Shown here piece by piece: positions 16,535 to 24,377 of a stretch of 54,633 nucleotides of DNA. The DNA comes from Desulfosporosinus shakirovi (GTDB taxonomy: Bacteria; Bacillota; Desulfitobacteriia; Desulfitobacteriales; Desulfitobacteriaceae), in NCBI RefSeq assembly GCF_020595055.1, contig NZ_JAJDOO010000008.1, positions 129,742-184,374 on the forward strand, read 5' to 3'. Within the stretch, counting starts at the first letter, position 1. Every line of letters begins with the position of its first letter. The translations under genes were made by a program, and so were the position numbers. Under the pieces are notes generated by a model that worked only from the letters and a program-made list of their open reading frames with translations, had not been told where the DNA came from and did not search any database.

Positions 16535-17416
16535 TCAGATAACCCTCGCATAGGCAATTCTCTCAATTTCCGAAACATCTAAGCTCCTGCCTATAGGCTC
16601 CAAATACTTTTCTTGATAATAAGAAGCCCCGACATCTTCAACTAACGTTAGATTAAAGGGTCTTAAAGAAACCTCTAACTGGGACGGTTCAAGTCCGAAA
16701 CCCCAGGTTTCATAATGTTCTTTAAATCGATTTTTAGATTTATTAATGTAGTTAACGAAATCATCGGCACCTTCAATATCTGATTCTTTTTCAATTACAC
16801 TTTTTAAAATATACGTAAATACAATCTCACTTCCTGGTGCTGTTTCGGAAATAAATGTAAGCGTATTGGTGACAGCATCCTGAGAAATATATTGAGTAAC
16901 ACCTTCCCAAATAAAGAAGGCAGGTTTTGCAAAGTTAAACCCCTTTGAAGTTAATACTTCACTGAGTTTCTGAACATTGAAATCGATAGGAATAAAACTA
17001 ACACCCTTTGGTATTGAGCCAAACGTTCGTTGTAATTTTTCCTTTTTAGAATCTTGCGTGGAAGGCAAATCTACTTCAAACACTCTTATTACTTCTATAC
17101 CCAATATTCTATACGGGCGGGTGTCTAAACCCGCACCTAATATAACAACCTGTTGAATTCCTTTCACTACTGCTGCTTGAAGGACATCATCAATATATCT
17201 TGTTCGGCAAACGAATAATCCATAAATTCCTCTAGTTCTGCTATCACACTTTCCTATCACCCAATTTCTTATACTTCTGAATTGCATCAATAGTCGCACT
17301 GGTTTATTAAAAAACTCTTTGATTATGGGGTCACTAAACAGTCGATTTGGTTGATACTGTTCAATTAGTCTGCACGATGCCGCTACAAGAGCGGTTCCAC
17401 TTTTCTTATTTCCCAT
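16535..17416 (-). CDS. Class I SAM-dependent methyltransferase (leucine carboxyl methyltransferase-like family)
   Basis: The SAM-binding motif I is 'VVILGAGLDTRPYR' at about 90-103; the acidic ribose-binding residue follows in 'FEVDLPSTQ', and 'FFIWEGVTQYI' near 168-178 is the post-motif typical of the LCMT/PPM1-like bacterial group often annotated TIGR00027. The length of 293 is normal for that group. Its substrate is unknown; some relatives act on polyketides or small carboxylates. It is monocistronic, with a strong terminator, and its two flanks carry short similar sequences (16482-16516 and 17479-17511), which may mark an insertion or duplication event. Confidence 0.85.
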   Translation of the reverse strand: MGNKKSGTALVAASCRLIEQYQPNRLFSDPIIKEFFNKPVRLLMQFRSIRNWVIGKCDSRTRGIYGLFVCRTRYIDDVLQAAVVKGIQQVVILGAGLDTRPYRILGIEVIRVFEVDLPSTQDSKKEKLQRTFGSIPKGVSFIPIDFNVQKLSEVLTSKGFNFAKPAFFIWEGVTQYISQDAVTNTLTFISETAPGSEIVFTYILKSVIEKESDIEGADDFVNYINKSKNRFKEHYETWGFGLEPSQLEVSLRPFNLTLVEDVGASYYQEKYLEPIGRSLDVSEIERIAYARVI

Positions 17417-17606
17417 AGTTGAAGTGCACTCCCTATCTATTTAATCATTTCTAGCCACAATTCAAAGCCATACGATGATTATCTAATGACAATAGCACCA
17501 GTAGTCCGCATTCCACAAGTGTTGATTTCAGTAATGCTCAGACTTTACTGGAAACGTTACAGACCCACCGACCTACTTTTCGCGGGGGTTAGGGAGATAA
17601 TCCATC

Positions 17607-18041
17607 TCATTCTTTGACTTCTTCTTGGATTTCGTAATTACTGTCAATTGTACACTGTGACTTATAAACTTTTTCAAGAACTTTGCCAATCGCGTCCGGG
17701 CAAGAAAGAACTTGTAAACCCTTTTTTCGAACAGTTGAAAGACACCTTATGCCCTTTAATTGGTCAATAATTGACTGTACACTTACTCCTGACCTTAAAG
17801 CTATTGATACTACTCTTGCAGTAGCCTCAGATTGTGAAGGGCATCCACCTGCACGACCTAAATTCGTAAATACTTCACATATGCCGTCTTCATCATAATT
17901 TACCGTAATAAATATTGTGCCACAGCCAATTTTAACTTTTTCTGTCATTCCAATGGTAGTTTCCGGTCGTTCTCGTGGAATATAGTAATTATCATTACTC
18001 CGTCTAACTTTTCCTCTACAAGTATAATCATTATTTTTCAT
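17607..18041 (-). CDS. Orphan TSCPD-domain protein
   Basis: The core at about 35-125 ('CGTIFITVNYDEDGICEVF', 'NLGRAGGCPSQSEATAR', 'IIDQLKGIRC') is the TSCPD domain that normally forms the C-terminal tail of B12-dependent class II ribonucleotide reductase. Here it stands alone at 144 residues, with a basic N-terminus of about 25 residues. I chose the ATG at 18041 because a GGAGGG site lies 8 bases upstream; a start at 18062 is also open. Conserved Cys residues suggest metal binding. Stand-alone copies are common in Firmicutes but have no firmly assigned role; help to ribonucleotide reductase is an inference. Confidence 0.8.
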   Translation of the reverse strand: MKNNDYTCRGKVRRSNDNYYIPRERPETTIGMTEKVKIGCGTIFITVNYDEDGICEVFTNLGRAGGCPSQSEATARVVSIALRSGVSVQSIIDQLKGIRCLSTVRKKGLQVLSCPDAIGKVLEKVYKSQCTIDSNYEIQEEVKE

Positions 18042-18129
18042 ACTTTTAACCCTCCCACACACGCGAAATTGTTCTTATAAATTTCTTTTATCTTTATATC
18101 AAAATCATTCGCCAGCAATACATAATTTA

Positions 18130-18893
18130 CCTTCTGTCTTACACCTTGCCCGCCGTCAACAAGTACGCGGTCACCGGTCCGCAAACGCATGGTTGCGTTG
18201 CCGGATGTCCTTCCTTGCAGGGATAAATTTTACTACTGCCTCATCTCCAGACAGGACATTCAATACCTCTTCGATTGTCAGAAAAAAAACGTCATCGCCT
18301 AGACCTGTCAATTGCCCAGCGCGAAGAGCGAAATTGCGGTCAACCCAACGATCACGCACGTATTCAGAACGAACTGCTTCGCGCACGCGAGCCTTTGGAG
18401 CTACTTTATTTATACGACGTTTCATAGATCGCACCTTCCGTGGATGGCTTGTTTCAAAGCGATTCCAGGCAATAACGAACTCATCGCGCTGTTTTATAAG
18501 CAAAGCTTCTACATCTATGGGTGATTTTTCAAACTGTGCCGACTGCTGATCGAGCCAACCCGGGTCCTCAGCTGGACCAGGAACAGACAGCTCAAACTCA
18601 TTGGGTCCCCGATGGCCATATTGATCTATATATTCAGTACGGTCGATTTCTCGGCGCGCCACTTTTGCTATTCCAAGAACAGGTCCTAGACTTGCTAAAA
18701 GTTCTGAGCCTGAGCCGTCTCTGACATTCGAACTGCTGCTCAAACCCGATATTAACGTATCAGCATCCTCTGGCCCAAGCAGTTCGATTAGCTCACGTCG
18801 CAACTTAATCATATAGTCTGAAAACTGAGTTGTGCTACCCATTATGCTCCAAACAGTGTCCTTCAGGTGAGTAAAAATTTCATTGTGCCACAA
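18130..18893 (-). pseudogene. Decayed PEP-synthase/rifampicin-phosphotransferase-like gene
   Basis: The 240-residue open frame 18171-18893 resembles only the middle of PEP synthase or Rph-type dikinases ('YGHRGPNEFELS' region and 'LRAGQLTGLGDDVFFLTIEE'). The N-terminal ATP-grasp domain is absent. At the 3' end, a different frame reads 'MRLRTGDRVLVDGGQGV', which is the end of the swivelling phosphohistidine domain, so most of that domain, including its His, has been deleted and the frame shifted. No complete active enzyme can be made. The remnant frame runs almost to the TSCPD gene. It is probably a relic of a once functional antibiotic-phosphorylating or PEP-handling enzyme. Confidence 0.75.
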
Positions 18894-19345
18894 GAAAGTC
18901 AGTTCGGCTTTCTTATTTAATAAATCATCTACTTAGAGGGCATTTTCGTGAATTCGCCAGCTATAACTAATTTTCCATTATTTAGCTCCTTGGGTCCTAT
19001 AAACAACACCAATATTCTATATGATTCTATTGACAAAATTTACACTTAAAGATATTATAAGGTTAACGTAGGATTGGGAAAAGTTCAAAAGGCATCTGTA
19101 TAATTTAGAATCGGTTTCTGTCCGATTCTTTTATTATTACTATAATAAAAAATAATTCCATCCGAAATATATGAAAAGAGCAATGGACCTTATTAAAGAG
19201 GTCGGTTGCTCTTTTTCTTTATTTCGGGTTGAAACTGGGGAAATTCCAGTCCGTCAACTCGAATTTTTGCTGACTAGGGTGAGGCAGGTAAAGGGCTGTC
19301 GTGTCTAAATGAACAGCCAAAATCAAATGGAAAGAAGGGTTAAGT
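18894..19345. other. Gene-free stretch with two terminator-like hairpins
   Basis: About 450 AT-rich bases between the pseudogene and the small plus-strand gene. Two stem-loops are visible: 'AGAATCGG/CCGATTCT' at 19107-19129 followed by TTTATT, and 'AAGAGCAA/TTGCTCTT' at 19176-19212 with an inner GACCT/AGGTC stem followed by TTTCTTT. Both read as plus-strand terminators although no plus-strand gene precedes them, which suggests a lost gene. The promoter of the 19346 gene must lie between 19220 and 19330. Confidence 0.45.
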
Positions 19346-19666
19346 ATGTTATTTCTTGTTAAAAGCGAATTGACACAATTGCCTCCGTTCCCACCTCAAC
19401 AGGTCAAAGAAATTATGGTAGAAGGATGGGAAAAAGTTATAAACTATCAGAAACAGGGGAAGATTTTGGCACAAGGAATGTTTGCTGGTAGAAAAGGTGG
19501 TTGTGTTATTTGGGATGTTGAATCCGTCGAGGAACTCCATATATTAATATCCCAATCTCCTATAGTTCCTTTTCTTGAGACAGAGATTACTCCCTTAATC
19601 AGTATTGAAAATGCTCTAGAGTCCGTTAAATCTGCTCTAGAAGCAAAACAAACGTCAAAAGAGTAG
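19346..19666 (+). CDS. Muconolactone isomerase-like small protein
   Basis: A 106-residue protein related to the muconolactone delta-isomerase/YciI-like ferredoxin-fold group: 'MLFLVKSELTQLPPFPPQQ' at the start, 'GWEKVINYQKQGKILAQGMF' and 'IWDVESVEELHILISQSP'. A GAAGGG-type site precedes the ATG. Family members form oligomers with active sites between subunits; no catabolic cluster is nearby, so an aromatic-degradation role is not supported. It has its own strong terminator and is one of the few plus-strand genes of the left half. Confidence 0.75.
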   Translation: MLFLVKSELTQLPPFPPQQVKEIMVEGWEKVINYQKQGKILAQGMFAGRKGGCVIWDVESVEELHILISQSPIVPFLETEITPLISIENALESVKSALEAKQTSKE

Positions 19667-19700
19667 AATAAATAAATTCGACCTAGCCTCAGCCTAGTTT

Positions 19701-19728
19701 TAGGCCCCTCCAGGGGCCTATTTTTTTT
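19701..19728 (+). terminator. Terminator of the muconolactone isomerase-like gene
   Basis: Stem 'TAGGCCCCT' paired with 'AGGGGCCTA', 2-base loop, followed by eight T on the plus strand. Classic intrinsic terminator. Confidence 0.9.
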
Positions 19729-19808
19729 GTTCTTTTTGGGGTAGAACTTTGCCCGCAATCGCATTTACTATGGTTTGGATAAGTTGAATGAATATGGACT
19801 GGCCAATA

Positions 19809-19835
19809 GAAAAAACCTGTCACATTCATGACAGG
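19809..19835 (-). terminator. Terminator of the SLH/YcdB gene
   Basis: Stem 'CCTGTCA/TGACAGG' with a 6-base loop, followed by TTTTTT on the minus strand. It faces the plus-strand terminator of the convergent gene. Confidence 0.8.
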
Positions 19836-19912
19836 CAAACATTTCTATATAATATTATTTATATTTCCCCTTTTAATCCTTACTTCTTTTTGCTCGCTCT
19901 TTTCTTTTCCTT

Positions 19913-22126
19913 CTATCTCATGTAATTAATTACTGGTCGCTCCACTGTATAGGCATGGACTAAAGCATAGGCGGCTTCAGCTCTTGTTGCGGCTTGATTG
20001 GGGTGCAGAGTATTCTCCTCAACTTTTAGAATACCCAGCCCCCAGGCAAGTGCAATATATCCAAGTGAGTCCTGATTAATCGTATCTGCGTCTATAAAGG
20101 GTACAGAATATATGCCTTTAACCTTCGCTGATGGTTCCATATTAATGAAACGAATCATTATTTCAAATAGACCCTCTCGACTTAACTCAGACTCCAGCTT
20201 TACGTCCTCAGCCAGCCAGCCCCGATCTTCGGCAATTTCTAAAACTTCCCCATCGCTCAAAACCCGATCTCGATAATTCCCTTCCGCAGTAAGCATCGCC
20301 CGCAAAAGTGAACCCACGGTGATTTTCTCCTCCGGACGGAAATGTTCTCCGTATTCTCCAAAGGCTCCTGTCAGACCCATTATGCCTATTTCCTTTTCCG
20401 CATAATTACCTTGAATATCCAGATAGGTAATGGCCCGAGACCACTGAGATTGAGGTCTTCCATACCAATCCATAGGATCACCGGTTTTGGCATCAAGGAC
20501 AGTGGGAACATACATGTCATAGTCTAACTTCGGTTGATAAACCAAGCGGATTTCCGCTTGCCCATCGGGATAGAAGATCAAAGAATATCTCAAAGCCAAG
20601 GGACTTATTTTTAAGAACCGTTCTGTTATCTCATTGAGAGACAGAGCGTTCAAGGAATCGGGAAATTCTTGGTTATTCCAATTCATTTCATAATTGACAA
20701 CCTGCTTAGCAACTGTATCTACTAACAAGTACATTCCGTTACGGGAAACGGGAATCCCGTTGACAAACCTAACATAGTTAAATATCTGAATATTGGGAGG
20801 CATTTTTCCTCCATAAAAGTCTTCCGATTCCACTTTGACTAGCTCAAAGCGCTCAGGCTGGGTAGATTTAAGAAAGTCATCCGCTATTTTTTGGGAATCT
20901 TTTCGGTTCAGAGGCTTCGATTTATTATCTTGGTTTGATCCATAGGATCGATTAAAACCAACCAAGTCCCCCGTTCTAGCATTTACGCGAGCACTAAGAT
21001 AACGTTGTTCTCCCGTATCGGAGGATTCAGTATTCCACTGTAAATCCCAGACTTGTTCAGTGGGATTTTGCCAGTCAGGATTTAAACTGGAATTCCTAAG
21101 CACAAAATTCTTGGGGATTGTGACCATTTTCTTAACGATCTCAACTGCTTCACTTTGACTGATTTGTTGGGAGTCCTCTAGCGTATCCTGGTTGTCTAAG
21201 GGCTCTGTAACTACATAAGCGCTCTTAGTTGTCAGTATCTTTGCTGCTGATGCGGTTGATACTGCAACTGATGCCGAGATACCGCCTGCTGAGTTCGCAG
21301 GTTTATACACGAGCACCGGTTTATTAAGGGTTACAGGCTTCCCAGTCAGGGCATCAACAGCTCCTCCGTAGTATTTTTTGGTTAACTGATAAACGAGGAG
21401 TATCCGTTGGGGTTCTCTTGTCTGGGGATTCATGACCGGAGGCAAAAAATACTGCAGTTCGAGCATCGGCGTATCTGTAAAAACTTGACGTGCTTTTTCA
21501 GGAGAAACGATATTTGAGGCGACGGGAAAGATAAGATCCTGTGTCCAATTATAGTTATAGTTTATAACCCGCCCGTCTTCTCCACTAACACTCACGTTTA
21601 CCCCGTTTTCAGGGAAGGGAACACCGTTAACGATTCGAATCCAGCGGTAATTGTACGTAAAGGGTTGAGAGTTATTTAATAGGAAGACTTGTTGCTTATC
21701 TGTTACAAGTTGCATTTCTGATTGATGCTTACCAATCAATTTCGCAACCAGGTCAGTGGCTATTTTTAAAGTATCTTCTGATGACAAGACAGGGAGCTTA
21801 AAAGAAGGCTTGAGCTCTTCGTTCCATTGACTAATGTTTAAAATCTCTCCGCTGATTGCATCAACCTCTGCATTAAAACTCCCACCCGGTTGTTCGGCTG
21901 TATGCCAATTTAATGAATAGGTGGCACGGTTGTTATACTCATTATATCCGGTATTAAGTTGCGTATAATTCTCAGGGATACTAAAGTTATCTTTGACCGT
22001 CTGGACTGCCTGCTCAACCGTGATAATCGATTTTTCGCTTCCTAGAGCATTGACTGGATAAACCAGCATTTGTATTAAAAGCATACACACAATCACAATG
22101 TTCAAATGGCGAATCTTCCTTAACAA
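19913..22126 (-). CDS. Secreted YcdB/YcdC-domain protein with SLH anchoring domains
   Basis: A 737-residue exported protein: signal peptide at about 1-29, then repeated YcdB/YcdC-type modules (PepSY-like; 'SLNWHTAEQPGGSFNAEVDA', 'YNYRWIRIVNGVPFPENGVN' and a second pair including 'FNYVRFVNGIPVSRNGM'). The last 170 residues hold SLH-like segments ('FGEYGEHFRPEEKITVGS', 'GYIALAWGLGILKVEENTL', 'NQAATRAEAAYAL') that bind cell-wall polymer. Two YcdB blocks in tandem suggest an internal duplication. It may inhibit or fold extracellular proteases, as proposed for PepSY-type proteins; its exact role is unknown. It is followed upstream by another surface protein. Confidence 0.8.
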   Translation of the reverse strand: MLRKIRHLNIVIVCMLLIQMLVYPVNALGSEKSIITVEQAVQTVKDNFSIPENYTQLNTGYNEYNNRATYSLNWHTAEQPGGSFNAEVDAISGEILNISQWNEELKPSFKLPVLSSEDTLKIATDLVAKLIGKHQSEMQLVTDKQQVFLLNNSQPFTYNYRWIRIVNGVPFPENGVNVSVSGEDGRVINYNYNWTQDLIFPVASNIVSPEKARQVFTDTPMLELQYFLPPVMNPQTREPQRILLVYQLTKKYYGGAVDALTGKPVTLNKPVLVYKPANSAGGISASVAVSTASAAKILTTKSAYVVTEPLDNQDTLEDSQQISQSEAVEIVKKMVTIPKNFVLRNSSLNPDWQNPTEQVWDLQWNTESSDTGEQRYLSARVNARTGDLVGFNRSYGSNQDNKSKPLNRKDSQKIADDFLKSTQPERFELVKVESEDFYGGKMPPNIQIFNYVRFVNGIPVSRNGMYLLVDTVAKQVVNYEMNWNNQEFPDSLNALSLNEITERFLKISPLALRYSLIFYPDGQAEIRLVYQPKLDYDMYVPTVLDAKTGDPMDWYGRPQSQWSRAITYLDIQGNYAEKEIGIMGLTGAFGEYGEHFRPEEKITVGSLLRAMLTAEGNYRDRVLSDGEVLEIAEDRGWLAEDVKLESELSREGLFEIMIRFINMEPSAKVKGIYSVPFIDADTINQDSLGYIALAWGLGILKVEENTLHPNQAATRAEAAYALVHAYTVERPVINYMR

Positions 22127-22325
22127 TTTCCATCCACCCTTTCTTACCCAGCTATTCTTTAAACTTTCATAACCCTTTAATACTGCCTCCTTCTATTAAC
22201 AAACTATAAATTCTTTATTTCACTGCTCACACTACACAATATATATTCCATGCATCCCATTATTATCCTTTAATTTTAACCGCAATCTTTAGAGAATTTT
22301 CTCAAACCAGCCCTGAAAATCACGT

Positions 22326-22358
22326 AAAAAACCAGTAGCTTTGAGGCTACTGGTTTTT
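22326..22358 (-). terminator. Terminator of the CWB2 surface-protein gene
   Basis: Stem of 13 bp, 'AAAAACCAGTAGC' and complement around a 6-base loop, with six T on the minus strand. Lies 23 bases after the stop. Confidence 0.9.
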
Positions 22359-22380
22359 ATATTGGAAGCTTTCCGACTGA

Positions 22381-24015
22381 CTAGTGGTTCAGCATTTGTT
22401 GAAGCTGTTGCTCCATATTATAAGAGACCCCGCTATTATTACCTACAACAACTGACTTCGGAATATACCCTTTATTGAACAGCAAGAAAAAGTTTAGACC
22501 CGAAGGGATGGTATTCGGTTCAGTCATTGCCACAATTCCCCCGTTTTTAGCCGCTAAAGCAGCCGTTAACAAGGCATCTGCATAGGGCTTTCCCCAACTG
22601 ACATCATCTTGGCGAACCAAACCTGATGTAAAATAAAGGGGGGACTGGGGGGCTTCTTTGTTGAGGAGATTTTGAAAGATAATGCTTTGGGTATCGTAAC
22701 GATCATAACCTCCCCAGCGTTTGACTAAAAACCCGGAGCTTAGTTGGTTTTCCACCGCATTACTGATAACTGCAGTTCCTCCGAGGAGGACAACATTTGT
22801 CGCATTAAGATTTGTTAAAGCTTGAAGGGTAGAAGGTGGCAAGACATCTTTATCAGTAAGTAAGATTGGATTTCCTTGCGCCCCTGCAAAAGCGCTAATC
22901 GCGATGGCATCAGGTATAGCGGACCCATTAGCAAGATATACAGTCTGAGTGGAATCGATCCCCACTTGGGCGGAGATCAGGGCTGCCGTATCATATCCTT
23001 GTAATCCGGCGATCCGAGTAACCGTATAGTCCTTACTTAAACTATCTTCGATTTCCTGAGCAATAGCGACTGTTCCGCCAACAATATATATGTTCCTGGC
23101 ACCTAACTCACGAAGTCCAGCCAACGTCCGATCATCTAAGGTCGAAGAACCCGTCATAAGAATCGGAGCATCCAGCTTTTTCGAAAGCGGAGCCGCGGCG
23201 AGAGAATCCGAAAACTGATCATCTCTTGCCAAGATTACATTTGAAGCACTCGTCCAGCCTTGTTTGGCTATTTCAACCGCAAGGGCTACATTATCAGGAG
23301 CATTGGAACCGATACGGCTACCCGCTTCAAAAGCCGAAGCAACGGGTATTGAACTGATAATCTTTCCACCAAAGATAATATCTACATTGCCTGCTTCTTC
23401 CGGAGTTATGTTAAGAAGAAAGGTTCCATCACTTAAGGTGGTATAACTCTGGGTTGCCGGGCTGGCATCCACGGCCGTTCCATCCACGGTCACTGACCTT
23501 TGGTCCAAAACATTCCCTTCCGAATCCGTCAGCTTTACACTAACCAAGTTTTCGGCATTAATCACAAGGGAACCCTCTACCGTTACTACTGCATCTACAA
23601 CCTTTATCGTCCCTGTTGCCGAGCCCTTGTTTGGAGAAACAGCACTAACTTTGAGCGTATATTCTCCGGGCGTATATAAGGTAAGATCGGAAAGATTGTA
23701 ATAACCGCCACCTCCGGATACGGAATAGTAGGTCACGTTACCCTCCGGATCTGTGAGAGTCGCATTGACCGATCCAGTAAAGAGTTTACTGGTGGGAATA
23801 CGATTTAATTTAAACTCAACATCCGTCGGCTCCCCAATAACCACGCTCGATTCTTCCTCAGACACAAACGTCAGCCCTCTTAAGGTCGTGTAATTCTCAC
23901 CACTACTATCAGTACCACTCTCAGCAGCAAGCAACATCCCCGGCAACATACCGATCAGCAAAAAAGACATCATCAGGATACTTAAAACTTTTTGAGTCCG
24001 TTTCTTTTTTATCAC
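22381..24015 (-). CDS. Cell-wall-anchored protein with three cell wall binding 2 repeats
   Basis: After a signal peptide ('LSILMMSFLLIGMLPGMLLA') the first half has Ig-like or Big-type strands ('LTFVSEEESSVVIGEPTDVE', 'GEYTLKVSAVSPNKGS'). The C-terminal 300 residues hold three CWB2 repeats ('NVILARDDQFSDSLAAAPL', 'NIYIVGGTVAIAQEIEDSL', 'TVYLANGSAIPDAIAISAF', 'RWGGYDRYDTQ'). CWB2 domains attach S-layer and surface proteins to secondary wall polymers in clostridia. I chose the GTG at 24015 with an AAGGAAG site upstream; the frame stays open to 24195, but that extension runs into a non-coding repeat and adds a nonsense-like N-terminus. An ATG at 24048 is a second option. The ligand domain is unidentified. 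Confidence 0.82.
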   Translation of the reverse strand: MIKKKRTQKVLSILMMSFLLIGMLPGMLLAAESGTDSSGENYTTLRGLTFVSEEESSVVIGEPTDVEFKLNRIPTSKLFTGSVNATLTDPEGNVTYYSVSGGGGYYNLSDLTLYTPGEYTLKVSAVSPNKGSATGTIKVVDAVVTVEGSLVINAENLVSVKLTDSEGNVLDQRSVTVDGTAVDASPATQSYTTLSDGTFLLNITPEEAGNVDIIFGGKIISSIPVASAFEAGSRIGSNAPDNVALAVEIAKQGWTSASNVILARDDQFSDSLAAAPLSKKLDAPILMTGSSTLDDRTLAGLRELGARNIYIVGGTVAIAQEIEDSLSKDYTVTRIAGLQGYDTAALISAQVGIDSTQTVYLANGSAIPDAIAISAFAGAQGNPILLTDKDVLPPSTLQALTNLNATNVVLLGGTAVISNAVENQLSSGFLVKRWGGYDRYDTQSIIFQNLLNKEAPQSPLYFTSGLVRQDDVSWGKPYADALLTAALAAKNGGIVAMTEPNTIPSGLNFFLLFNKGYIPKSVVVGNNSGVSYNMEQQLQQMLNH

Positions 24016-24069
24016 GAAATTTCTTCCTTTCTTACGTAGCTTTAGCATCCAAGAATTCCTATGGAACGG

Positions 24070-24113
24070 GAATGTGTAAGACGGGCAATTCCCCCTGACT
24101 TTCACAAACCCCA
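24070..24113. repeat. Partial extra copy of the family I repeat end
   Basis: The stretch reads 'GACGGGCAATTCCCCCTGA' then 'CTTTCACAAACCCC'. It repeats, in the same orientation, the end of the family I element at 24341-24377 ('GAACGGGCAATTTCCCC' then 'ATCTTTCACACGACCCC') about 265 bp away. Its 'CCCTGACTTTCA' part is even closer to the copy at 30558. It lies between the CWB2 gene and the full element. Confidence 0.6.
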
Positions 24114-24154
24114 CAGACGAACTCAAGAACCGTCCCCAACGTCCCCAACCGTCC

Positions 24155-24377
24155 CTCCCGTTCCCAGCCCCGTCGACCTGAAAGAAAGGGGACAATTGCC
24201 AAGTGAACCCATTCGTGGGAGTTCACGTTAAAGCGAGTGCCGATGCTGAAGGGCCAATTTCGCCCTGGTTCACATCCTGCGCCTCCCAGAGGTTGGCGAA
24301 ATTCCTTCAGCATCCAACGAGCCAGTGAACGAGAACGTGGGTGAACGGGCAATTTCCCCTATCTTTCACACGACCCC
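24155..24377 (-). repeat. Family I structured repeat, copy A (downstream of the efflux permease)
   Basis: A GC-rich element of about 220 bp whose reverse complement is clearly similar along its whole length to 30558-30786. Central stem: 24242-24252 pairs with 24304-24314 (11 bp) and 24256-24264 with 24295-24303 (9 bp). Outer ends 'AGGGGACAATTGCC' (24187-24200) and 24348-24360 are also inverted repeats. Compared with copy B, two stem positions changed on both arms together (C-G to A-T, and A-T to T-A), so pairing has been kept. It abuts the permease stop codon. Just to its left are 'CAAGAACCGTCCCC' words, a common REP-like motif. Confidence 0.8.

Noticed and set aside
24059-24352. 97-residue minus-strand frame and N-terminal extension of the CWB2 protein to 24195
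   Set aside because: Both run through repeat copy A, start without a ribosome binding site, and add sequence ahead of a normal signal peptide.
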